64,000 nucleotides of DNA from Kribbella sindirgiensis (GCF_004331435.1 NZ_SJKA01000001.1:682001-746000); one strand, 5' to 3'; counted from the stretch's first letter, positions 1 through 8,666 are shown. Notes: generated by a model from the letters alone, not told the origin. Program-made: numbers and translations.

Positions 1-1
1 C

Positions 2-253
2 ATCGAATCAGCCACGACTCCTGACGGCACAGTCGCCCCAGCGCACGGGTGGACCGACCTCATCCTCGGTCCGGACCGCCCGCCGTACGTCGTCGACGGC
101 CTGATCACCGGCTGGCACGCACCCGAGGCCTCGCACCTGCTCCTCCTCGAGTCCGTAGCCGGCCCCGCCCAGGTCCAACGCGCCTACGACGCTGCCGTCG
201 AGCACCGCTACCTGTGGCACGAGTTCGGCGACAGCTGCCTCATCCTGCGGTGA
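2..253 (+). CDS. C-terminal part of a protein of unknown function (5' truncated)
   Basis: An open frame runs from the window edge to a TGA at 251-253 and gives about 83 residues with coding-like composition. The protein ends GDSCLILR and contains the segment WTDLILGPDRPPYVVDGLI. The start lies outside the window. No domain is recognised. The charged and hydrophobic residues are well mixed, with codon third positions rich in G/C, so I read this as the end of a real gene rather than chance. Confidence 0.5.
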   Translation: MESATTPDGTVAPAHGWTDLILGPDRPPYVVDGLITGWHAPEASHLLLLESVAGPAQVQRAYDAAVEHRYLWHEFGDSCLILR

Positions 254-262
254 CCGGCCGTG

Positions 263-415
263 TCAGGAGGCCTTGGCCTGCTGCTGCTTCTGCTGGGAGA
301 TGCGGTTGGTGGTCTGCAGCGCGGTGACCGCGCTCGGCGATTCCGGTGCGGCAGGCCGTACGACCTGATGTTCGTTGCCGGGGCGGGCTCGTTTGTCCAC
401 TGCGCGTGGGCTCAT
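263..415 (-). CDS. Small hypothetical protein, 50 aa
   Basis: The frame starts at ATG (complement of 413-415), with an AGGAC element about 8 nt upstream. It encodes MSPRAVDKRARPGNEHQ... and ends QQQAKAS. The product is basic, Gln-rich at its C-terminus and has no signal peptide or membrane segment. It converges on the truncated gene to its left with a 9-nt gap. Ribosome-binding site and composition support translation, but the size makes this uncertain; no function can be assigned. Confidence 0.35.
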   Translation of the reverse strand: MSPRAVDKRARPGNEHQVVRPAAPESPSAVTALQTTNRISQQKQQQAKAS

Positions 416-555
416 GACGCTGTCCTAACCAGTCGGTCCCCCGTCGGGACGTCACTTGATTAGACGAGTCCGCCACCCCGGTTGTCACCAGCTTTTATCC
501 AACTGAGCAGATTTTGTGGCCTAGGCCGCTTGCCGCTAGCGACCGACGTACGAGG

Positions 556-1074
556 TCAGCGGCTGGGGCGGTCGAAGATCAGCTCCAGGCCGTCCTCGTC
601 GTCCCACTGCTCGCCGTTCGCGACGAAGCCGAAGCCGGCGATGGTGGCCAGCGACGCCTCGTTGGTGGGGCTGATCGTGGCCCGCACGGTCCGTACGTCG
701 GGTTGGGCCGCCGCACGCTCCAGGAGCGCGGCGACGATCGCCTTCGCGAAACCCTGACGCCGGAACGGCGGGTCGACCGTGTAGCCGATCTCCACCATGC
801 CGTTCTCATCGGGCGGACCGTGGAAACCGGCGTACCCGACCACGATCCCGTCGGCTACCACAAGCTTGACGAGCCACCCGAAGGCACTGGGATCCCGAGC
901 CAGCTGATCGAGCCGGTACTGCCACAGCCACTTGGCCCGGTCAGTCAGAAACTCATCGCCGAGCACAAACCCAAGCTCGGCCTGCGCCGCAGCCCGATCG
1001 TCGGCGAGCAACGCGCTCATCGCGCCACTGGTCATCTCAACAAAGCGAACGGCGCGGGGCGAGGTAGTAGTCAT
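556..1074 (-). CDS. GNAT family N-acetyltransferase
   Basis: Predicted 172-aa acyl-CoA-dependent N-acetyltransferase. The central block VEIGYTVDPPFRRQGFAKAI contains the Q/R-x-x-G-x-A-type acetyl-CoA pyrophosphate-binding motif (RRQGFA), followed by the 'SPTNEASLATIAGFGF' stretch typical of GNAT motif B. The organisation resembles RimJ/RimL-like acetyltransferases that modify small molecules or protein N-termini; the substrate is unknown. I chose the ATG at 1072-1074 (MTTTSPRAVRF), because the longer frame runs back through an inverted repeat at 1126-1203 whose translation looks non-coding. The gene stands alone, downstream of the rhomboid gene on the same strand. Confidence 0.85.
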   Translation of the reverse strand: MTTTSPRAVRFVEMTSGAMSALLADDRAAAQAELGFVLGDEFLTDRAKWLWQYRLDQLARDPSAFGWLVKLVVADGIVVGYAGFHGPPDENGMVEIGYTVDPPFRRQGFAKAIVAALLERAAAQPDVRTVRATISPTNEASLATIAGFGFVANGEQWDDEDGLELIFDRPSR

Positions 1075-1125
1075 CGCCCACATCCTCATCCCCAACGCCC
1101 CACAAGACGAACGATTTACCCCGCC

Positions 1126-1203
1126 GTGAACTGGGAACACCCCCTGGGAACTGACGACAGGCAATACCTTGTGCTCAGTCCCCGGGGGGTGTTCCCAGTT
1201 CAC
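1126..1203. repeat. 29-nt-arm inverted repeat between rhomboid and GNAT genes
   Basis: Arms at 1126-1154 and 1175-1203 begin and end with GTGAACTGGGAACACC and its complement. They match at 27 of 29 positions around a 20-nt loop. The element lies 28 nt beyond the rhomboid stop and 51 nt before the GNAT start (both on the minus strand). It could be a terminator for the rhomboid transcript, but the arms are unusually long and there is no T-run, so a mobile palindromic element is also possible. Confidence 0.7.
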
Positions 1204-1231
1204 CCGCGCCGGTGTCAGCAGGCGGGGTGGT

Positions 1232-1975
1232 TCAGGTTCGGGCGGTGTTTCGGCGGTTGTTGGAGAGTTTTAGGTAGATCCAGGCGACTGCGGCGCCGAC
1301 TACGAAGCCGCCGAGGTGGCCTTGCCAGGAGACGTTGGGGATGGCGAAGGAGAGGAAGGCGGTGACGGCGACGTACATGATGATCCAGGTGATGTCCAAG
1401 CCGCGGGCGCGGCTGATCACCAGGAGGGCGCCGACCAGGCCGAGGACGGCACCGGAGGCGCCGAGAGTTGCTCCGCCGGGGGACGACAGGAACCAGACCG
1501 CGACGCTGCCGCCCAGGGCGGACAGCAGGTAGAGGACCGTGAAGCGGAGCCGGCCGAGCATCTGTTCCAGTGGCGGACCGAGCTGCCAGAGCATGAACAG
1601 GTTCGAGAAGATGTGGAAGAACTGCACGTGCGTGAACGCCGACGTGAGCAGTCGCCACGGCTCGCTCTCGGTCAGCACCGGGACCATCACCAGGTCGCTG
1701 AGGAGCTGGGGACTACCGGCGCGGACCGCGATGAAAACGAACACGTTCAGCGCCAGCAGCGTGTAGGTGACGACCTGCTGGCTGCCGGCGCGCTGGATGC
1801 CGCCGAGTGAGGTCCGGGTCTTCGGGATCGAGCGGACGCCCTCGTTGAAGCAGTTCGGGCATTGGAAGCCGACGGCGGCGCTGTTCATACAGTCCGGGCA
1901 GATCGGCCGGTCGCAGCGCTGGCAGCGCACCCCGGCCGGCCGATCCGGGTGCCGGTAGCAGACGGTCTCGGTCAC
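1232..1975 (-). CDS. Rhomboid family intramembrane serine protease with N-terminal zinc-binding region
   Basis: A 247-aa membrane protease that cleaves substrates within the bilayer. Residues 6-42 carry Cys/His pairs (CYRHP, CQRCDRPICPDC, CPNC) like a B-box-type zinc finger. Six or more membrane segments follow. The catalytic Ser174 lies in GASGA and the catalytic His220 in WQGHLGG; HxxxN is also present in TM2 (HIFSN). This N-terminal zinc region fused to rhomboid is common in actinobacteria. The start is GTG at 1973-1975, with GGAGGG upstream. The cyclophilin gene lies 61 nt upstream on the same strand, so they may be co-transcribed. Confidence 0.92.
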   Translation of the reverse strand: MTETVCYRHPDRPAGVRCQRCDRPICPDCMNSAAVGFQCPNCFNEGVRSIPKTRTSLGGIQRAGSQQVVTYTLLALNVFVFIAVRAGSPQLLSDLVMVPVLTESEPWRLLTSAFTHVQFFHIFSNLFMLWQLGPPLEQMLGRLRFTVLYLLSALGGSVAVWFLSSPGGATLGASGAVLGLVGALLVISRARGLDITWIIMYVAVTAFLSFAIPNVSWQGHLGGFVVGAAVAWIYLKLSNNRRNTART

Positions 1976-2036
1976 GCGGGTTGGGTCCCTCCCTGGAAGA
2001 GCGGGACCGGGTGCGACCCGGCCCCGCCCCGAAAAA

Positions 2037-2579
2037 TCAGGCGTTCTTGCGCTCGACGACGACCTTGTTGATCACGATCGGCTCGAGCGGCCGGTCGCCG
2101 GGCGCGGTGTCCGCGGTGGCGATCGCGTCCACGACCTTCTTCGAGTCGTCGTCGACGACCTCACCGAAGATCGTGTGCTTGCGGTTCAGGTGCGGCGTCG
2201 GGACCACGGTCACGAAGAACTGCGAACCGTTGGTGCCGTGGCCGAACTGGATGCCGGCGTTCGCCATCGCGAGCAGGTACGGACGGTCGAACTGGAGCTC
2301 CGGGTGGATCTCGTCGTCGAACTGGTACCCGGGCGTGCCGGTGCCGGTGCCGAGCGGGCAACCGCCCTGGATCATGAACCCGTCGATCACCCGGTGGAAG
2401 CCGAGGCCGTCGTAGAACGGCCGCTTGACCGGCTGCCCGGTCTCGGTGTCGGTCCACTCCTTGGTGCCCTCGGCCAGGCCGACGAAGTTTTCCACCGTTT
2501 TCGGCGCGTGGTTCGGGAACAACCTGATGACGACGTCGCCCTTGTTCGTCTGCAGGGTCGCGTACAGCTCTTCGGCCAC
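2037..2579 (-). CDS. ppiA: Cyclophilin-type peptidyl-prolyl cis-trans isomerase
   Basis: A 180-aa cytoplasmic cyclophilin that catalyses proline cis/trans isomerisation in protein folding. It shows the family signature FHRVIDGFMIQGGCP, NTNGSQFFVT-type block (GTNGSQFFVTVVPTPHL) and HTIFGEV. There is no signal peptide. Two GTG starts are possible; I chose the inner one at 2577-2579 because it has AGGAG eight nt upstream, whereas the outer GTG (2588) sits directly on that Shine-Dalgarno. ppiA near the pknB/crgA block matches mycobacterial gene order (ppiA then crgA), although here about 25 kb of accessory genes separate them. Confidence 0.93.
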   Translation of the reverse strand: MAEELYATLQTNKGDVVIRLFPNHAPKTVENFVGLAEGTKEWTDTETGQPVKRPFYDGLGFHRVIDGFMIQGGCPLGTGTGTPGYQFDDEIHPELQFDRPYLLAMANAGIQFGHGTNGSQFFVTVVPTPHLNRKHTIFGEVVDDDSKKVVDAIATADTAPGDRPLEPIVINKVVVERKNA

Positions 2580-2818
2580 GGGAGTCACTCCTAGTCGGAA
2601 TACAACACTGACAAGCTCGATCCTGTCATGTCACTCCAAGAACCCCGGCATCGACGCGGATGTGTACGGAGAGTGCGGTGGGGGCACCGGGTAATCGGCT
2701 GGGAACGACGTACGATGCAGATGAAGCCGGGTTTGTCCAGAGTCGTCACCGAAAAGAGCCCATGTCGCCGATGGGCGGGAGAGCTGTCCGCGGGGCGGGC
2801 GGCACCGAGGAGGGAACC

Positions 2819-3694
2819 GTGGGTTTGAGGAAGTCCAAGGGCCGGGTCGAGGTCGCCAAGGACCGGGTCAGGCCACTCGCCGAGTCGGCGTCGGAGAGGT
2901 TCGGACCGGCCGTCGGCCAGGTCCGCGACCACCTCGGGCCGGCTGTGGGCACCGCACGGGAGAAGGTGTCGCCGTACGCCGAGAAGGCTGTCGAGCGGGG
3001 CGCGCACCTGGCTCACCAGGCGGTGGAGAAGGCCGGTCCGGTGCTCGACGACGCGCTCGCCAAGGTCGGTCCGGCCACCGAGCACGCGGCCGAGAAGGCC
3101 CGCGAGCGACTGAACGACGACGTACTGCCGAAGGTGACCGCCGCGCTGGCGACCCTGGCAGCCGCCGCCGAACCGGTCGTCGAGGAGACCGCCCGCCGGG
3201 GCAAGGCCACCAAGGCCGCGCTGAAGGGTGAGCTCGACGTGCCGAAGAAGAGCCACAAGCTCCGCAACGTGGTGCTGTTCCTGGGCCTCGGCGCGCTGGC
3301 CGCGGCAGCGGTGAAGAAGCTGCTGACGCCGCCGGAGCCGGCCTGGCAGTCCACGCCGACCAGCGGTCGCGACTACAGCTCCGCCCCGGCGGGTACGTCG
3401 TCGCGCCCGACCGACACCCCGTCGTCCAACGGCAAGACCGACGCCAAGCCGGAGGCCGACACCGCGAAGACCGAGACCGCGAAGGCGGACGACCCGATGC
3501 CCGACGGACCCAAGACCGACGGTTCCAAGGCCGAGGGTTCGAGGGCCGAGGGTTCGAAGGCCGAGGCGCCGAAGGCGGAGGCCAAGCCGGAAGCGGCCAA
3601 GGACGAGGTGAAGGCCGCCTCGAACGGAGCCACCAAGAGGACCACGACCAGGAAGTCGACGGGCTCGGGAGAGTCCAAGCCCAGCGACTCCTGA
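2819..3694 (+). CDS. Membrane-anchored Ala/Lys/Glu-rich helical protein
   Basis: A 291-aa protein with no enzymatic motif. Residues 1-145 are amphipathic helix repeats of the type 'AEKARERL/AVEKAGPVLDDAL'. One membrane segment follows (NVVLFLGLGALAAAAVKKLL), then a low-complexity tail of KAEGS/KTDGS/KAEAP repeats. This architecture resembles actinobacterial proteins of the DUF5324 type; the assignment is by resemblance only. Start: GTG at 2819 preceded by GAGGAGGGAACC. An upstream in-frame ATG (2660) was rejected because the intervening translation looks random. A strong terminator follows at 3710. Confidence 0.75.
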   Translation: MGLRKSKGRVEVAKDRVRPLAESASERFGPAVGQVRDHLGPAVGTAREKVSPYAEKAVERGAHLAHQAVEKAGPVLDDALAKVGPATEHAAEKARERLNDDVLPKVTAALATLAAAAEPVVEETARRGKATKAALKGELDVPKKSHKLRNVVLFLGLGALAAAAVKKLLTPPEPAWQSTPTSGRDYSSAPAGTSSRPTDTPSSNGKTDAKPEADTAKTETAKADDPMPDGPKTDGSKAEGSRAEGSKAEAPKAEAKPEAAKDEVKAASNGATKRTTTRKSTGSGESKPSDS

Positions 3695-3709
3695 CACCAC
3701 CGCAACGGC

Positions 3710-3745
3710 GAAGGTCCCGAACCCCGGCTGGGGTTCGGGACCTTC
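3710..3745. terminator. Bidirectional hairpin terminator
   Basis: Perfect 16-nt arms GAAGGTCCCGAACCCC (3710-3725) and complement (3730-3745) enclose a 4-nt loop. It lies between two convergent genes (stops at 3694 and 3778), so it can end both transcripts. Confidence 0.85.
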
Positions 3746-3777
3746 GTCTGTCCGGACGTCGCCTTGCGCGAACGACG

Positions 3778-4092
3778 TCAGTTGACCTGAGGCTCCGGGT
3801 CGTCGGACTTCGCGATCGTGTAGCGGCCTGCGGACAGCAACTGGGTGGCGTACCGGTGCGTGATGCACGGATAGGTGCCGCCGCAGCTCAGGCAGACCGC
3901 GTCGTTGCGGTGCAGCCAGGGGACGACCTTGAGCCGTTTGGTCCAGGTCAACGGCTCGCGGTCCGGAGCGTGCATCTTGAGCGCCGCGCGGGCGGCGTCC
4001 TGGATCTCGGGGGCAGACCATTCCTCGGCGCTCTTGTTCATCAACGCACTGAGGTCGGGGTGGTGGTGGTCGGTGGTGCGGGCTTTGTTCAT
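3778..4092 (-). CDS. Hypothetical protein, 104 aa, with paired cysteines
   Basis: A small cytoplasmic protein of unknown function. An N-terminal helical part (residues 10-45) precedes PWLHRNDAVCLSCGGTYPC, where CxxC plus a third Cys and nearby His could bind a metal. Start ATG at 4090-4092 with GGAAG upstream. There is no membrane segment. The motif resembles small actinobacterial proteins annotated only as hypothetical. It lies between the terminator at 3710 and ogt, with a 140-nt gap to the latter in which I see no gene. Confidence 0.7.
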   Translation of the reverse strand: MNKARTTDHHHPDLSALMNKSAEEWSAPEIQDAARAALKMHAPDREPLTWTKRLKVVPWLHRNDAVCLSCGGTYPCITHRYATQLLSAGRYTIAKSDDPEPQVN

Positions 4093-4232
4093 TTATGTGT
4101 CTTCCAAGGCAGGTGGGAGGACGCCTTAACAACTCTGAATCACTCGCTTCAAACGTTAGTGCCCCAGGCTGGTCACCGCGCCCCGATCCGGCCCTGCCGA
4201 GTGTCAGATCTTCGTCAGGTCTGCCCGGACGG

Positions 4233-4706
4233 TCAGGTCCACAAGGTCTCGAACCTCACCCGGGCCTCGAGTTCGAGCAGATGGCGCTTGGTCGGGATCC
4301 CGCCGCCGAAGCCGACCATCCTGCCGCCGGCGCCCACCACGCGGTGGCAGGGCACGACGATCGCGATCGGGTTCCGGTTGCACGCCGTGCCGACCGCGCG
4401 GGCGGCGCCGGCGTCACCGACGATCTTCGCGACATCGCCGTACGTCTGCATCTCGCCGTACGGGATCCGGGTGAGCTGGGTCCAGACCGCGCGCTCGAAA
4501 TCGGAGCCGTTGCGGACCGAGAGCGGCAGCGTGAAGTCCTGGAGCTCGCCGGCGAAGTAGGCCTTCAGTTGCTCGGCGGTCTCGGTCAGCAGCGGATGAC
4601 TGCCGAGCGGCCGGTCGGTCGCCCCGAAGTGCAGCCGGCAGAGCCCGGTCTCGTCGACCGCGAGCGTGAGGTCGCCGATCGGCGAGTCGACCACGGACCA
4701 GTCCAT
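4233..4706 (-). CDS. ogt: Methylated-DNA--[protein]-cysteine S-methyltransferase
   Basis: A 157-aa suicide DNA repair protein that transfers the methyl group from O6-methylguanine to its own cysteine. The active-site motif PCHRV is present (Cys120), preceded by the helix-turn-helix region AVGTACNRNPIAIVV and followed by GFGGGIPTKRHLLELE. Length is normal for Ogt/MGMT. The start at 4704-4706 (MDWSVV) has GGAGGATGAACGT before it; the longer frame adds residues not seen in the family. It diverges from the DUF4328 gene at 4816. Confidence 0.95.
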   Translation of the reverse strand: MDWSVVDSPIGDLTLAVDETGLCRLHFGATDRPLGSHPLLTETAEQLKAYFAGELQDFTLPLSVRNGSDFERAVWTQLTRIPYGEMQTYGDVAKIVGDAGAARAVGTACNRNPIAIVVPCHRVVGAGGRMVGFGGGIPTKRHLLELEARVRFETLWT

Positions 4707-4815
4707 ACGTTCATCCTCCCCGCCCGCACCGACACTTTCTGGCAAGAATGCGCCACGGAGCAGCCGCAACGTGATGTTCTCGCTCGGTCACGCCCTGTTG
4801 TGCTATGCCTGATCC

Positions 4816-5532
4816 ATGCCGAGCGAGGTGCCGCTGAACCGATGGTTCAGTTCCGAGCGGGCGATGGGGATCGCGGCCTCTGTGCTGATCGGACTGGTCA
4901 CCGTCACCACGTGGTCGACCGCGTGGTCGGACTGGAACCTGTACCGGACCCGCAAGGTGTACGGCGAGGACCCGGACAAACTGGCCGAGGCGGACCTGAT
5001 CTCCGGGTCGCTCGGGATCGTCGCCGCGCTGGCGCTGCTCGGGGCGGCCGTGGTGTTCATCGTCTGGTTGTGGCGGGTCCGGTGGAACGCGGAGATGTTC
5101 TGCCGCGGCGAGCACCGGTTCACCCGCGGCTGGGTGTTCGGGTGCTGGCTGGTTCCGGTGGTGAACCTCTGGTACCCGAAGCAGGTCGTCGACGACATCG
5201 TCGCGGCCAGCGACCCGCGGACCGATCCGCTGACCCCGGTCCTCAAGGACGTTCCGGGCACACACCTGGTCTGGGCCTGGTGGCTGACCTGGGTGGCCGG
5301 CCTGGTCACCGGGAACATCGTGCAAAGAGGCGTTCTCGTCGGCGCGTCGCAACTGGGAGACCTCCGGACGAACGTCATACTGTCCTCCGTCTCGGCGCTG
5401 TTCACCACCGGCGCGGCCGTGCTCGCAGTCATCCTGATCCAGCGGATCGACGAGCTCCAGAGCATGCGTCCGTGGGTGCCGTGGTGGGCGGTCGGGACAT
5501 CGCAGAGCGGCTTCCAACCGCCTGCTCGGTAA
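4816..5532 (+). CDS. DUF4328 domain membrane protein
   Basis: A 238-aa integral membrane protein. It has about five hydrophobic segments. The family hallmarks are visible: WLWRVRWNAEMF, then VPVVNLWYPKQVVDDI with an AS-DPR continuation, and the C-terminal LIQRIDELQSMR. No biochemical function is established for DUF4328. A second, larger member begins 209 nt downstream on the same strand and shares these motifs, so the two are probably a tandem duplication that diverged. No clear Shine-Dalgarno is seen before the ATG. Confidence 0.85.
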   Translation: MPSEVPLNRWFSSERAMGIAASVLIGLVTVTTWSTAWSDWNLYRTRKVYGEDPDKLAEADLISGSLGIVAALALLGAAVVFIVWLWRVRWNAEMFCRGEHRFTRGWVFGCWLVPVVNLWYPKQVVDDIVAASDPRTDPLTPVLKDVPGTHLVWAWWLTWVAGLVTGNIVQRGVLVGASQLGDLRTNVILSSVSALFTTGAAVLAVILIQRIDELQSMRPWVPWWAVGTSQSGFQPPAR

Positions 5533-5740
5533 ACCAAACCGTCACGCGCCGTCGTCTCCCTCGTTACCACTGGTGATGGGCGTACGAAAAGAACACGTTA
5601 AGTCGACACCCTCCGTGCTGGGGTCGACTGCCCTGGCATACCTACTTCGTGGTATCAATGTGGCTCGGTCACGCGGGGGCAGGGCCAGGCAGAGACGCCG
5701 AACAGACGACGGAGTTCCAGCAACGCGAGGGACGCGAGAC

Positions 5741-7870
5741 GTGAGCCACCCGCAGGCATTGATGACTGCTGTCGAGGAACAGGAAGAGTGGCAGCCGCAC
5801 GCGGCTGAGGAGTTCCAGCAGGTCGGGACGGTCGGGAAGATCGCCATCGGACTGCTCGGGGCGTCGACGATCACACACCTGTTGTCCACTTGGTCCGACT
5901 GGAACACGTACTCCGTTGTGCACCGCTATCTCGGCGGGATGCCGAACGTCGACGACGCGGATCTGAACCGCGCCGACGCGATCGCCAAGGTCACCGCGAT
6001 CCCGAACGTGATCATCTCGGTCGCCGCCGCGGTCGTCTTCGTCATCTGGCTCTGGCGCGCCCGGGTCAACTCCGAGGTGTTCTGCCAGGCCGACCACCGC
6101 CGCAGCCACGGCTGGGTGCTGGCGAGCTGGTTCTGCCCCGGTCCGAACCTCTGGTACCCGAAACAGATCGTCGACGACGTCTGGCTCGCCAGCGACCCGA
6201 AGACCCCCGTGTACAGCGACGACCTGCGCCGGTTCAGGACGCCGACCCTCACCTCCGTGTGGTGGGTCGCCTGGATCGGCGCTCTCGCGTTCGACGTGGT
6301 GGTTCGCCGGTTCCTGATGTGGATGGAAGCCACGGTCGGCTCGCTGCGCGGTATCGCCCTGGCCGGTACGGCGTCCCTCGTGCTGACAGTGGTCTCCGCG
6401 GTCGCCGCGACGATGGTGATCCGCAAGATCAACCACATGCAGACCACGCGCCAGTGGGTGCCGTGGTGGGACCAGGGCCCGAAGCTCAGCGCCGTCCCGT
6501 CGTACGAGGTCACGCAGGTGCCGTCGTACGCGAACGACGACACCGACGAGCAGCCCGCGATCTCCGAGCCGATCGCCACCGGGCCCGCACTGGGTCTGGT
6601 CCGCGAGCCGCAACTGGAGATGGCCGGCGGCCCGCAGCTGGGCAGCCCGTTCGCCCCGGCGCCGGCACCGCAAGCCCCGGCCGCCTACGCGCCGGCTCCC
6701 CAAGCTCCCGCGCCTTACGCGCCGGCCCCGCAGGCTCCGGCGCCGTACGCTCCGGCTGCCGAGCAGGCGCCCGTACAGAGCCCGTTCGCGCCGCAGAGCT
6801 TCCCGGGTGACGGCGCCGCCGCCCCGGCCGCGTTCGCCGGCGGTCCGTCGGGTGACGAGCCGCCGAAGTGGAGCCCGTTCGCCCCGGTCGCCCAGAGCTG
6901 GCAGGACGACGAGGCCGGTCCCGCGACCGAGCAGTTCAGCCCGATCGAGTCCTGGCGGGACGAGAAGCCGGCCGAGGAGACGACGTACGAGGCGCCGCAG
7001 CAGAGCTGGGAGGACTACCGGAGCTCGCTCACCGCGGACGTGCTCGGTACGACGAGCAGTTGGCGTGACGAGGCCGCCCCGATGACTGTGGTTCAGCCCG
7101 ACCCGTACGCCTACCAGCCCGAGCCGGAACCGCAGCCGCAGCCCGCCGAGGAGCCGTGGGCGGCGCGCTACTCCGAGCCGTACTCGTACGAGTCCGACTA
7201 CCTCACCTCGACGGCCTCCCCTGTGGAGGCGCAGACCGCACCCGAGCCTGAGCCCGCGCCTGTTGCGCGCGCCGGCCGCCGGGCCGCTCGGGTCGCGGTC
7301 GACAGCCCGTCGGCGATCCAGCCGGCGGTGCCGAGCCACTCGACGCACACCTCCCAGGAAGAGACGTACTCGTCGTACTCGGACCACAACGTCTACGGGC
7401 AGTCCGAGCACACGCAGCCGTCGTCGCACGTGTCCGCCTCGTCCGGGTACTACGAGCCGGCGCCGGCCCCGAGCCACCAGGAGCAGGACGACTTCCTGAC
7501 CCCGTCGAAGCCGCTCCCGCCGGTGCCGTCGTACGGCCCGGAGCCGACGTACTCCTCCGGTGACAGCTACTCGAGCCAGGAGACGTCGTACACCTCGGAC
7601 TACTCGTCCTCGTACAACTCCGAGTCCTACAGCTCGAGCAACTACGAGTACGACGCGTACAGCAGCAACGGTGGCTCGGAGTACACCAGCACCGAGTCCT
7701 ACGAGACCTACAGCCCTAACTACGCCACTGAGTCGTACGGGTCGCAGTACTCGCCGGAGCCGGAGCAGACCGAGTACCAGCAGCAGCCGTACTCGTACGA
7801 GCAGCAGCCGACCGAGCCCGAACAGCCGACCAGCCCGCGGACCCAACCCCGCCGTGGCCGCTGGGTCTGA
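5741..7870 (+). CDS. DUF4328 membrane protein with long Pro/Ala and Tyr/Ser-rich tail
   Basis: A 709-aa protein. The first ~230 residues are a DUF4328 module (GPNLWYPKQIVDDVWLASDP, IRKINHMQTTRQWVPWW). The remaining ~470 residues are disordered. First comes an APAPQAP(A/)PYAP repeat block near 6650-6770, then repeated E-x-W-x-D-E/SW-x-D segments, and finally a Tyr/Ser-rich region with SYSS and TESYE-type repeats. I chose GTG at 5741 because GAGG lies 10 nt before it and the upstream in-frame part (from 5573) looks non-coding. The tail may be a scaffold or phosphorylation platform; that is speculation. Confidence 0.8.
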   Translation: MSHPQALMTAVEEQEEWQPHAAEEFQQVGTVGKIAIGLLGASTITHLLSTWSDWNTYSVVHRYLGGMPNVDDADLNRADAIAKVTAIPNVIISVAAAVVFVIWLWRARVNSEVFCQADHRRSHGWVLASWFCPGPNLWYPKQIVDDVWLASDPKTPVYSDDLRRFRTPTLTSVWWVAWIGALAFDVVVRRFLMWMEATVGSLRGIALAGTASLVLTVVSAVAATMVIRKINHMQTTRQWVPWWDQGPKLSAVPSYEVTQVPSYANDDTDEQPAISEPIATGPALGLVREPQLEMAGGPQLGSPFAPAPAPQAPAAYAPAPQAPAPYAPAPQAPAPYAPAAEQAPVQSPFAPQSFPGDGAAAPAAFAGGPSGDEPPKWSPFAPVAQSWQDDEAGPATEQFSPIESWRDEKPAEETTYEAPQQSWEDYRSSLTADVLGTTSSWRDEAAPMTVVQPDPYAYQPEPEPQPQPAEEPWAARYSEPYSYESDYLTSTASPVEAQTAPEPEPAPVARAGRRAARVAVDSPSAIQPAVPSHSTHTSQEETYSSYSDHNVYGQSEHTQPSSHVSASSGYYEPAPAPSHQEQDDFLTPSKPLPPVPSYGPEPTYSSGDSYSSQETSYTSDYSSSYNSESYSSSNYEYDAYSSNGGSEYTSTESYETYSPNYATESYGSQYSPEPEQTEYQQQPYSYEQQPTEPEQPTSPRTQPRRGRWV

Positions 7871-7883
7871 TCAGATAGGTCTT

Positions 7884-8666
7884 ATGCGCTTAGGTTTCGC
7901 CACCCTCGGTTGTCCCGGAGCTGCACTCGACGACGTCCTGGAACTTGCCCAGGGCAACAACTTCACCGGTCTGGAGCTGCGGGCCGCGCCGGACGAGTTC
8001 ACGAACACCGGTCTGTCGGCCACGCAGCGCCGTGAGCTGCGGACCCGGATCGAGGACGCCGGCCTGGAGATCTTCGCGGTGAGCAGCTACGTGAAGCTCT
8101 GTGCGGTCGAGGAGCAGCCGCTCGAGGGGCACCTCGAACTCGCCGCGGACCTCGGCGCCCGCGGCGTCCGTGTCTTTCCCGGCGACGATCCCGCCGACGG
8201 TACGCCGGACGGCCCGAGTGCCGGTGAGATCCGCGCGCTCGATCGCGTGACGACCGCACCGAAGGACGTCCCGATCCTGCTGGAGACCCACGACTCGCAC
8301 TCGACCGCCCGGCAGGTCGCCGCGTTCTGTGCGCTGCTCGACACCGACGTCCCCGGCCACAACGTGAAGGCGCTCTGGGACACGTCGCACACCTGGTCGC
8401 ACGGCGAGACGCTGCCCGAGGCGTACGCCCTGCTGCGGCCGTGGCTCGAGTTGGTCCAGTTCAAGCAGGCCGACTCGCAGCAGGACTACCGCCCGGTCGC
8501 GATCGACGCCGGCGACTTCCCGATCGACGAGCTGCTGACAGTGCTCGACGGCACCGACTACCCGCTCTCACTCGAGTGGGAGCTCAAGTGGCACCCGCAA
8601 CTGCCGTCGCTGGCTGAGACGCTGCCGGCTGTTCACACGTGGCTGGGATCCGGCGCGGTCAAGTAA
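7884..8666 (+). CDS. Sugar phosphate isomerase/epimerase-like TIM barrel protein
   Basis: A 260-aa soluble protein of the xylose-isomerase-like TIM barrel (AP endonuclease 2) superfamily. Characteristic strands and metal-ligand positions are visible: GLELRA near residue 33, ETHDSHST, LWDTSHTW and the C-terminal LSLEWELKWHP. Such enzymes isomerise or epimerise sugars or sugar acids with a divalent metal; the substrate is not evident here. The start is ATG 7884, with GATAGG upstream, 13 nt after the DUF4328 stop. Its 3' end overlaps the convergent tetR gene by 34 nt. Confidence 0.82.
   Translation: MRLGFATLGCPGAALDDVLELAQGNNFTGLELRAAPDEFTNTGLSATQRRELRTRIEDAGLEIFAVSSYVKLCAVEEQPLEGHLELAADLGARGVRVFPGDDPADGTPDGPSAGEIRALDRVTTAPKDVPILLETHDSHSTARQVAAFCALLDTDVPGHNVKALWDTSHTWSHGETLPEAYALLRPWLELVQFKQADSQQDYRPVAIDAGDFPIDELLTVLDGTDYPLSLEWELKWHPQLPSLAETLPAVHTWLGSGAVK

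Noticed and set aside
6650-6770. CRISPR-like short repeats
   Set aside because: The repeats are in frame, have no spacers of even length and encode APAPQAP repeats of a protein tail.
5669-7846. 725-codon minus-strand frame opposite the DUF4328 tail
   Set aside because: Repeats mirror the repetitive tail of the true gene; Arg/Leu/Val-rich with no domain.
4816-7870. One split gene formed of the two DUF4328 frames
   Set aside because: Each has its own complete DUF4328 motif set and the spacer is non-coding, so it is a duplication and not a frameshift.
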